Positions 54,601 through 60,000 of a DNA stretch of 60,000 nucleotides are shown piece after piece. How positions within the stretch are numbered: the stretch's first letter is position 1; each line of letters begins with the position of its first letter. Origin of the DNA: Apostichopus japonicus (lineage: Eukaryota > Echinodermata > Holothuroidea > Aspidochirotida > Stichopodidae); assembly GCF_037975245.1 (NCBI RefSeq), contig NC_092562.1, forward strand, positions 10,395,001 to 10,455,000, written 5' to 3'. Under the pieces are notes generated by a model. That model searched no databases. It was not told the DNA's origin and saw nothing but the letters and a program-made list of their open reading frames with translations. Made by a program: the position numbers and the translations under genes.

Positions 54601-57025
54601 CAGTCAAATGACAGAAACTAAGCCTACATCATCAGCTTCAGAAGACCTCTTCAAGGAATTCGGCGATACTTTGACCAGTCCACTCACCGTCCAGTCTCCC
54701 CCTAGCCAAGCACCCAACCCCAATCCGTTTGGCCCTCCCATGGGATCTGCAATGAACTTTAATGCAGGGTACGCAATGCCAATTGCCCAGCAGGGCTTTG
54801 GCATGCCGCCGCAGCAACAACCATTTCCCACTCAGAATGCCATGAACGATCCCTTCTCCTCGCCCCCTATGGGTCAGTCTAATGGTAACGACCTATTTAG
54901 CAGTTCCGTCATGCAACCGGCCAGGCCTGCCCCCAGCCAGCCTGCGGCTGCACCGGGGAAACCGGATCCGTTCTCTGACTTTGCCATACTGGGTGGTGGA
55001 GGCTCTGCGGGAGACAACAAGAGTGGAAAGGATATGTTCTCTGGATTTAAGATGGCCAAACCTGGAGAAGTTGGAGTTCCAAATTTGGCTCCGCAGCAGA
55101 GTGATAGTACGTTGTTAACTAGTTCATCTTCATCATCGGAAACATCCGGGCTGGGTCCCGACGAAGTCACCCCAGTAATGGGAGAAACTCTCTCCAATAG
55201 TGATACACCCAGAGAGCATCTCAGTGATCCTTTACAGTCAGATAGGTCAGAATTGGGGGGAGAAAAAAAATGTGAAGGAGAAGGAAAAGATACTTCAGAG
55301 GCTGAAAAACCTGAAATAGATACAGAGGAAATAGAAACTGACAAGAGACTTCAGGAAGGAAGCAAAATTGAAAAGTCTGAGTCCTCAAATCATGAGGAAT
55401 CTATCATGAAAGTAGATGAATCGGTAGTCCCACAAAACGGTGATATGCTTAAGAATGAGTTGGTAAATGGTGGGAATTGTAATGAAATCACTGAAAAGGA
55501 TAAAAATTTAGATAATAACCAATTAAACTTAGTATCGGCAGATAGAAGTAAGGATCATAATAGTACAAAGGACGGAGAAATAGGTCCGTACATTGATCAC
55601 AAAAATGGAAGTCATACAAATGGGGAAGGGGATAGTAATACCCAGGACACTGAAGAGAAAGAACTTGACGTTAGGTTAACGAAACCGCACGATGCATCTA
55701 ATGTTAGTGATTTATCTAGTGAAGAAAATGTGAACAGTACAGAACAGAGTTCACAGGGTAGTATTAGCACTAGCTCTGACTTGAGCATTCAGAACGTTAA
55801 ACTAAATGAGAACAAACTAAGTACTCCCTCAGAGGGTGATGCGACTGAGTCGCAGGGCCATGAACATGAACCCATTGCCATTGAAAGCAATCCGAATATT
55901 GATCGGCCATCTCTGCCTTTAAAGAATACCTTGCAGAAGTTAACTTTGGAATGTAGCAATACCACTGTTGATAACATCATAGATAAAGATACATCCAATC
56001 AAGCTCCACCACCATCATCATCACCATCATCATCATTATCTGTAGAAAAGGACACCTCCCCATCACCGGAAGAAAGTTGTCCTTCCCCTGTTGGGCCGCC
56101 TCCGACGTTACCGGAGAACTTTGACTTTCCCTCGCCTCAGGTCCCTCCCCCTCCACTACCTCAAGGTTTCTCTTTCCCCAGTCCAGATTTTCCTCCACCA
56201 ACTTTGACCATGGATGATGACATTCCATCACCTCAAGCGCCTCCCCCACCCCTCCCCAAGGGGTATGATACCCCATCCGCCCCTGCAACAGATACCAGTC
56301 CTGCACCTCCACCAATACCTCCCAGACCTAGAAGGAGGACTAATAAAGACATTCCTTTGCCTATTAGCTTGGCCAGAAATTCTCAACCTCAACCACCTGA
56401 CCCTTCTCCTATCCAAGGTCTTCAAACCAATTGGGCAAACTTTGATGACGACAGCAAAGGACTTAACACAGACTTTGTCAAGCCTGTCCATACCACAGCA
56501 TCTTTTGAGGATGCGTTCTCAAGCGTGTCATCAAACTTTTCACAGCAATCAGCTTCCATTTCAATCGGCTCACATTCTTCTATCAATGCCAGCAGTTACA
56601 TGTCGAGAGATTTGTTCCAACAAGTACCATTCGATCATGTCGCTCTGTCAAGCTCAGCTCCCACCTCTTCCACCAAGCCGTCATCGTGGGCAGCCTTCGA
56701 GGAGGCATTTCCAAGTAGCGTTTCTTCCTCGGTGGGTGAAAACCATCCATTTCATCCGTCATTTCCATCAAACCATGGCATTCAATCATCGTCAAATCAA
56801 GACGAAGACCATTTCAAATCAAGTCTCCCTGTTCATGAAGATCCATTCGCCGATGACCCATTCGCTATCGATTCACCGTCGGCCAAAAAAACATTTGTGT
56901 TGGACTCTGAAGACAATTCTTCTCTTGCAAACACAGATCTGTTCGGCGGTGCACCTGGAAATACAGGACTCACCACCTCAACTGGGATACCCCTCATTCT
57001 GGACGATGATCCATTTGGACTGTAA
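33567..57025 (+). CDS. Dab: Disabled (DAB1/DAB2-like) endocytic adaptor, 5' exon(s) not found
   Basis: Join on the plus strand: 33567-33699, 36815-36904, 39137-39268, 45241-45363, 51232-51396, 52726-52908, 54596-57025. All phases agree and give 1084 residues plus stop. Residues 1-140 form the PTB domain characteristic of Disabled: GVSYKGKLIGVESVHEPRGD, HKKRIILNISSAGVRILDE, KISFVSRDPTDARAFGLIAG, HKFFAIKT. Then YSQP (about 156) and YAVP (184), proline-rich PPPPASARRTS, and a long disordered tail with NPF, five DPF, WANF and WAAF motifs and PPIPPRPRRR. Known for the family: the PTB binds NPxY tails of LDL-receptor relatives and phosphoinositide, DPF/NPF recruit AP-2 and EH proteins, and YxxP tyrosines dock Crk-type SH2 domains. 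It acts at the cytoplasmic face of clathrin-coated pits. The exon upstream of 33567 must supply the start; the Met at 33568 is internal. Confidence 0.94.
35334..36285 (+). repeat. Dispersed repeat, copy 2
   Basis: Inverted relative to 27945-28265. Compared with copy 1 it carries extra sequence at about 35390-35640, the MITE at 35841-36112 and about 100 bp near 36135-36235. Confidence 0.8.
35841..36112. mobile_element. hAT-type MITE with empty-site paralogue in the window
   Basis: Ends CAGTGGCGGA and CTCCGCCACTG. The 8-mer AATACAAG flanks both sides (35833-35840, 36113-36120). 272 bp. The related copy at 28002-28025 shows the joined, uninterrupted target. Confidence 0.94.
36815..36904 (+). 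CDS. Dab: Disabled exon, PTB strands
   Basis: The 90-nt phase-0 exon encodes KVSGEHKKRIILNISSAGVR and ILDERTM. Acceptor ttttcattttcag, donor GTAACT. Confidence 0.93.
36985..37062 (+). mobile_element. SINE-type 3' tail remnant
   Basis: gcttcgggcggataccggcg then ctatacaaagtgtcc and (ATT)n-like tail. This resembles the gctttataaatgt...att tail of the SINE near 5750. Only the tail is present. Confidence 0.5.
39137..39268 (+). CDS. Dab: Disabled exon, PTB core
   Basis: The 132-nt phase-0 exon encodes HEVQKISFVSRDPTDARAFG and NHKFFAIKTEKA, the most conserved part of the domain. Donor GTAAGT. Confidence 0.95.
40251..40272. repeat. Perfect 22-bp palindrome
   Basis: The sequence is its own reverse complement (CTAGTGAATCT and its mirror). 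Related tctagtgat units repeat just to the right up to about 40315. Confidence 0.9.
40777..40977 (+). CDS. Unassigned open frame, possible exon or relic
   Basis: 66 codons then TAA. It reads CQAVRGIAMLIPSIACKVLP, SEIILFGHHAVLREEIGDDL and an acidic, Thr-rich end. The composition is protein-like and the end is hydrophilic like a C-terminus. I do not recognise it. No clear acceptor was identified and a TGA precedes it directly. Confidence 0.2.
   Translation, partial: DNCQAVRGIAMLIPSIACKVLPLSEIILFGHHAVLREEIGDDLNDIKEDDNPTQQDTGETKSTHIS
41634..41960. repeat. Tandem repeat, about 115-135 bp, three diverged copies
   Basis: Anchors acaaatc.atgag.gcgagta, gtaacaat.ctgcaa, attaccca and gtttgcactagttt recur from about 41655, 41757 and 41895. 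Confidence 0.85.
43085..43540. repeat. Minisatellite with AGGTAAGTTATGCAG core, about 9 units of 45-60 bp
   Basis: Units read tatataggtaagttatgcag, tatc.ggaac, ttagccttatacagtagc. Most carry a perfect AGGTAAG on the gene's sense strand. Inside the 6-kb Disabled intron, about 3.8 kb from the true donor. Confidence 0.93.
44811..44866. repeat. 28-bp tandem duplication
   Basis: gatcaacaatgcattaatta followed by gtactaca, twice in direct succession and identical. Confidence 0.93.
45241..45363 (+). CDS. Dab: Disabled exon, C-terminal PTB helix and YSQP
   Basis: The 123-nt phase-0 exon encodes ALKELFESVLKTKQKQMEDF, the long amphipathic helix that closes the PTB fold, and ends in NIYSQP. Acceptor tgttaaccag after a long pyrimidine tract, donor GTAAGT. 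Confidence 0.93.
46764..46980 (+). pseudogene. THAP zinc-finger fragment (transposase N-terminus)
   Basis: The ATG at 46764 gives MPVRCVVGGCIN, the Met-Pro-x-x-Cys-x4-Cys opening of THAP domains, then SLHPWLKDEK and HNTSADFTGLSQY, which fit the middle of the fold. The conserved Cys-x2-His end is found in another frame at about 46913-46945 as VCSSE, stop, SEHFTEAYYDP. So a frameshift and a stop disrupt it. THAP domains bind DNA and are the usual N-terminus of P- and Kolobok-type transposases. Confidence 0.75.
48421..48570 (-). pseudogene. P2X7 C-terminal (ballast)-like domain fragment
   Basis: The minus-strand reading from 48570, just after a good acceptor (cccaggcag), gives YRYIAYGQQVQ, a TGA stop, YLGFRARHVRVVLPSCAVQR and IRSDFPANGH, a TAG stop, TGFKLPG. 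The order RYIAYRQ, RxVxPSCxVxxIR, FP and TGFK is diagnostic of the cysteine-rich cytoplasmic domain of P2X7, which also exists as a stand-alone domain in invertebrates. Two in-frame stops stand where aromatic residues are expected, so this copy is dead. Confidence 0.75.
49503..49777 (-). pseudogene. Probable first exon of the ballast-domain gene
   Basis: The ATG at 49777 gives MADPEPIAATEVQSDNGSSP and soon a stop. A shifted frame then reads FEAESEGDDHSNIEPNVEGG, AEVLEPYQFEPVKRAEIEAP and QDIEEEISSKPLQGTYNV, ending at a GTAAGA donor (49502-49497). An acidic leader with a PYxFEP motif is, from memory, usual in front of stand-alone ballast domains in invertebrates. The frame change shows decay or a mis-assembly. 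Confidence 0.5.
51232..51396 (+). CDS. Dab: Disabled exon with YAVP and a short coiled coil
   Basis: The 165-nt phase-0 exon encodes SLYAVPHKT (Tyr codon at 51304), then AEREESLAELARTVEVMQE. Acceptor gattttcag. The donor GTTCTT is weak and is followed, 46 bases on, by a G-run cluster (51443-51478). Confidence 0.88.
52105..52480. repeat. Direct repeat pair about 300 bp apart
   Basis: ccccactag followed by acccaacagc and a tata..cctgtaaatataccca-like block occurs at about 52107-52172 and 52409-52470. In the Disabled intron 51397-52725. Confidence 0.65.
52726..52908 (+). CDS. Dab: Disabled exon, proline-rich linker
   Basis: The 183-nt phase-0 exon encodes FSIAPPPPASARRTSREPLS, PTP and KRAPPQPPSDPFQSQL, including a DPF motif. 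Acceptor ctctctcag, donor GTAAGT. Confidence 0.9.
52909..54595 (+). other. Last Disabled intron, nothing identified
   Basis: 1.7 kb between a GTAAGT donor and a ctacctacag acceptor. No arrays, element ends or exons recognised. Confidence 0.7.
54596..57025 (+). CDS. Dab: Disabled last coding exon, endocytic-motif tail
   Basis: 809 codons and TAA after acceptor ctacctacag. NPNPF lies near exon residue 42, DPF near 84, 123, 747, 752 and 804, and PPIPPRPRRR near 571. WANF is near 612, FEDAF near 636 and WAAFEEAF near 697, and the end is DDDPFGL. A Ser/Thr/Glu/Asn-rich stretch fills about residues 180-490. Low complexity and lack of a fold are expected for this adaptor tail. A second frame open from 56214 to 57047 is a by-product of composition. 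Confidence 0.93.
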   Translation: MDSQMTETKPTSSASEDLFKEFGDTLTSPLTVQSPPSQAPNPNPFGPPMGSAMNFNAGYAMPIAQQGFGMPPQQQPFPTQNAMNDPFSSPPMGQSNGNDLFSSSVMQPARPAPSQPAAAPGKPDPFSDFAILGGGGSAGDNKSGKDMFSGFKMAKPGEVGVPNLAPQQSDSTLLTSSSSSSETSGLGPDEVTPVMGETLSNSDTPREHLSDPLQSDRSELGGEKKCEGEGKDTSEAEKPEIDTEEIETDKRLQEGSKIEKSESSNHEESIMKVDESVVPQNGDMLKNELVNGGNCNEITEKDKNLDNNQLNLVSADRSKDHNSTKDGEIGPYIDHKNGSHTNGEGDSNTQDTEEKELDVRLTKPHDASNVSDLSSEENVNSTEQSSQGSISTSSDLSIQNVKLNENKLSTPSEGDATESQGHEHEPIAIESNPNIDRPSLPLKNTLQKLTLECSNTTVDNIIDKDTSNQAPPPSSSPSSSLSVEKDTSPSPEESCPSPVGPPPTLPENFDFPSPQVPPPPLPQGFSFPSPDFPPPTLTMDDDIPSPQAPPPPLPKGYDTPSAPATDTSPAPPPIPPRPRRRTNKDIPLPISLARNSQPQPPDPSPIQGLQTNWANFDDDSKGLNTDFVKPVHTTASFEDAFSSVSSNFSQQSASISIGSHSSINASSYMSRDLFQQVPFDHVALSSSAPTSSTKPSSWAAFEEAFPSSVSSSVGENHPFHPSFPSNHGIQSSSNQDEDHFKSSLPVHEDPFADDPFAIDSPSAKKTFVLDSEDNSSLANTDLFGGAPGNTGLTTSTGIPLILDDDPFGL

Positions 57026-57804
57026 TTCAAAAAAACAGGTTTGTTGACAACTCTGCTATCAATTTAATTTACGAGGATGATTTTGATGTCGTTGTTTGTA
57101 GTGGAATTCCCAAAGTATTGCCTAGAATTTTTTCTAAAAGATGCATGATGCAATCATTTTATAAATCAAACTAGCATATAACTTTTGCACCTTCCACATT
57201 GGCAGAGAGAGATCACTAAGGGTTTCTTTCCTATTAGTGCAATGATGGGGATTGGTGGAGGGGCATGCTGTAAAATTTTACACACATCCTCCCTCCAAAA
57301 TGGACTCATTGCCACTATCTTCTCCCTCTTGTCTGAGAATTTCCTTTTTTGGGAGATGTTATCTTTGTTCTTAGCCTATGAAGGTTTCTTTCAAAGGGGT
57401 CCTGTGGTGGCTGATACTAATTGTTTAAAGTCCAAGGGGCTGAAATGATTTTGCATCTTAAGGCCCATAACATCATCCTCATAGCATTTGTATTACAAGG
57501 AAAGGAAGTTTTCTTTAATTCTTTTGCTGATGTTTTATAATGTATCTGGCAACAGCAGAGTGAATGATGTCATCAGAGCAATGGAGCTGAACATTTGTTT
57601 TGTTTTGAGATGAGGTCTTTAAATTATGTATGTATGTATTGTAGATCCTCCTGCAATCAGGAACTCGCGAAGAAGCCTCATTGGCTTATCAAAGCCCCAA
57701 GCTGACCGAAGTCAGTCTCTTATATTCATAATTAACGTCCATGACTATGAATTGTCAATTGTCAACAACTCTGTAACTGGACGATATTCATTATTCTTGG
57801 AGTG

Positions 57805-57985
57805 ACTTGATTAGTATTACTTTTTTATTACTTTTAATTAGTATGACTGTAATTAGTATTATGTAGTATTTTAATTTTAGTATTTTATTTAGTAAATTTA
57901 TTTATTTAAATTTATTTATTTAGTAAATTAAGTATTTTAATTAGTATTATTTTAATTAGTATTACTTTAAATTAGTATTACTTTT
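57805..57985. repeat. AT-rich low-complexity tandem (ttaattagtatta)
   Basis: Short irregular repeats of ttagtattact, ttaattagtatt and atttatttag. Confidence 0.85.
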
Positions 57986-58712
57986 TCTGTCACCAGAATC
58001 TACCTCTAAAATTCTCTTTCAAGAATACATTAAAAAACATTCGTATAGAACATATTGCTTAGTTTAGAAAAGTAATTCCATCACAATTTTACCATGCTCA
58101 AAATGACTCGATTTTCTTTTTTAGGTAAGATGCTGTGCAAAGACACAGACACACAGTGGATATTATTACCGTACTGAATAGAAGCACAACCATTGAATTG
58201 AAATGCAGATGAAGATGGGAGTCAACAATTTTTGGTTTGATGAAATCAATTTTTGTAATCCTTTTACATAAAATTTAATTTTCTTGTTTTACATTGTAAG
58301 GGACCAGAATCGAAAGTTATCTTACTTCTGGACCCGCTGCCTCAGCATGTTTTTAGAAATTTATTTTTCATTGTGATTAATTGACAGAAATAAACGAAAC
58401 GAAGTGGGACATACTTTTACAACATTCCCCTCGTGGTGATGTTTAGATAGCGAGAAATGTGCCTTTATTCGGTCAAATTTACATGTACGTTAATTACTAA
58501 ATCGAAGCCACTTGTGAAGAAGATTCATTTAATTACATAAAGACAAGGGAGGTCAAAATTTCATCGCCGTTGATTATTTGGGAAATCAAAATATAAGGAA
58601 GGCTCAAAACTGAATATAAAAACCGAATGGTTGAAATGACAAATTGATTTATACTATTACTGATGGTTTGAAAGTGTGGGATTGTATTAGTTATATAATA
58701 CTGCTCATACGT

Positions 58713-58766
58713 ATTTTACAGATGTGATAATTGAGCTGTACAGCTCAATTTTCACATCTGTAAAAT
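58713..58766 (+). promoter_or_regulatory. 26-bp-stem hairpin in the Disabled 3' UTR
   Basis: The left arm 58713-58738 and right arm 58741-58766 are reverse complements at 25 of 26 positions, centred on TA. AATAAA begins at 58771. In RNA it would fold as a tight stem-loop next to the polyadenylation signal. A regulatory role is inference. Confidence 0.7.
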
Positions 58767-59013
58767 CATTAATAAAAGGGCTCTTTTTTCCGTTTCATAC
58801 TTTGTGACATATATTTTCTCTCATGTGAGATCTAATAACATGCTTTAAATAGCAGATTAACTCTGACTAATATTGATGTAAAAGTATTACTTGTATACTA
58901 AGACCCGTCAAGATTTACCTGCGTCTAAGGCTAGGGAATTATGGTTATACAAATTAATTTCGAAACGTGGTGACAAAACTGAAGATGAACTTTAGAAATG
59001 TTTTCACAATAAA

Positions 59014-60000
59014 TGCCCGTCGTGATTCAAAATGGGATGTGTAAGTGTAGTTTTCTGTGGAAAGGCAAAGGGATACAAATTTCAGAAATGGTATATGACT
59101 TCCGTAGTGTTTCTATATAGAGAAGAAGGTTTGTTCTATTTAGTGGATCATTTTTCATTGATTGTTTCACTTGACTTTTTTATGATAAAGATGAAAAATA
59201 ACTTTCACAAAAATTTACTTTCATATTTTATGTGTATTCAGGTAGATTCAGTCAACCTTGTAAGACTGAAGTTATTGACGAGCTTTCTTCTTTATTGTTT
59301 TAGTAAGTTCACTTTCGCACGAGGAATTTACCTTTGCTGGAATTAAGCAGAAACTATAGCTTGAAACTGGTATTGCTTTTATGGTCATTGATCTCACACC
59401 ATGCAGGTGCATTTGAGCTCCAAAATATACTGACATTTGTTTTGTGGATTCAATGTAGTAACAGTTGTTTCAAACCTCACAAACTTCAAAGTTGACCATA
59501 ATATCGATATAGCTTGAGACATTTCACAACAGGTTCAAAGCACATTTATCTAGGAATAAACTACTCTGCATATATAAAAATCTTGGTGGAAAGTAGATTA
59601 AATATGAGTTCTTTGTCATTCGCAGTCTATGCAGTGTGGAAGTGATCATGCTTGTTATCACTGTATGTAGAGAACTGACTATTCATTTCATTCAATTCCA
59701 TTGGTTTAAGCCCCTCCCCTCCACAAATAGGAGCAAACATTTAGTATAATACACATGGCAAAGAAAAGAGTTATCTATCGCACTGTTGTTTGTGTATTTT
59801 AATGGTTTACCTTTCCCATGGTGTTTTTATAACACTGCCTATGTGTATAGTGGAGAATTATTTTGGGCTTAATCTTGCATCAATGGAAAATGAATGTGAA
59901 ATTTCCATCGACAACTGGTTGATATGATGCCGTCTGACGATAAAAAACCAATGATCATGAGAGATGGGAACGAATGAATGAAGAAATTGAAGAAATGTCT
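59014..60000. other. Right end of window, nothing identified
   Basis: AT-rich sequence. The open frame 59032-59346 has no domain or splice context and is probably chance. No exon of a following gene was recognised. Confidence 0.5.

Larger units (their letters stand above)
57026..59013 (+). other. Disabled 3' UTR region with candidate poly(A) signals
   Basis: Follows the TAA at 57023. Candidate AATAAA hexamers lie at 58389, 58771 and 59008. Includes a dispersed-repeat segment at 57475-57600 related to 7500-7635, a low-complexity ttaattagtatta stretch (57805-57985) and the hairpin 58713-58766. Where the transcript ends cannot be told from sequence. Confidence 0.5.

Noticed and set aside
54604-57047. 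Several antisense and alternative-frame open readings over the last Disabled exon
   Set aside because: Low-complexity composition of the true frame leaves other frames open. None has domain features.
59032-59346. 104-codon frame at the right end
   Set aside because: No motif, no splice context, composition like the surrounding 3' untranslated sequence.

Overview
The window is nuclear DNA of an invertebrate animal. Genes are split by AT-rich introns of 0.5 to 6 kb with GT..AG borders, intergenic space is long, and DNA transposons and minisatellites are dense. Two single-copy animal genes are recognisable, together with THAP-type transposon remains, a P2X7 C-terminal-like domain fragment, a tRNA-derived SINE and a LINE tail. 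A marine deuterostome such as an echinoderm or hemichordate fits best, but this is inference and the species cannot be read from the sequence.

Left third (1-12678, minus strand): the gene for the glucosidase II beta subunit (PRKCSH). Nine exons give 465 in-phase codons: signal peptide, two LDLa-like cysteine modules, coiled coil, one canonical EF-hand, a very acidic stretch, and only the first strand of the C-terminal MRH domain. The rest of the gene lies off the left edge. Its last introns are packed with minisatellites (65, 63, 167, 46, 90 and 51 bp units). Two of these arrays begin exactly at a 5' splice site and copy that site in most units.

Middle (12679-33566): no intact gene was recognised. 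It holds a decayed protein kinase pseudogene (19031-20355) interrupted by a 295-bp hAT-type element with a perfect 8-bp target duplication and bracketed by distant inverted repeats. It also holds nested hAT-type elements (16093-16752 inside 15522-17153), a fold-back element (22186-23506) split by another hAT-type element (22375-23112), three copies of a TTAA-flanked MITE, and an unassigned minus-strand open frame (28925-29247).

Right part (33567-57025, plus strand): a Disabled (DAB1/DAB2) adaptor gene lacking its 5' exon(s). Seven exons encode the PTB domain, two YxxP tyrosine motifs, a proline-rich exon, and an 809-codon last exon with NPF, DPF and WAxF endocytic motifs. Its fourth intron here carries a 3.7-kb TTAA-flanked Kolobok-like element. 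One end of that element encodes a broken THAP finger; the other end encodes, on the opposite strand, a broken P2X7 C-terminal (ballast)-like domain. The 3' UTR holds a near-perfect 26-bp-stem hairpin five bases before an AATAAA.

The two genes are divergently oriented and have no shared function: one acts in ER glycoprotein quality control, the other in clathrin-mediated endocytosis and tyrosine-kinase adaptor signalling. The most unusual material is the splice-donor-bearing arrays and the THAP/ballast-domain element.
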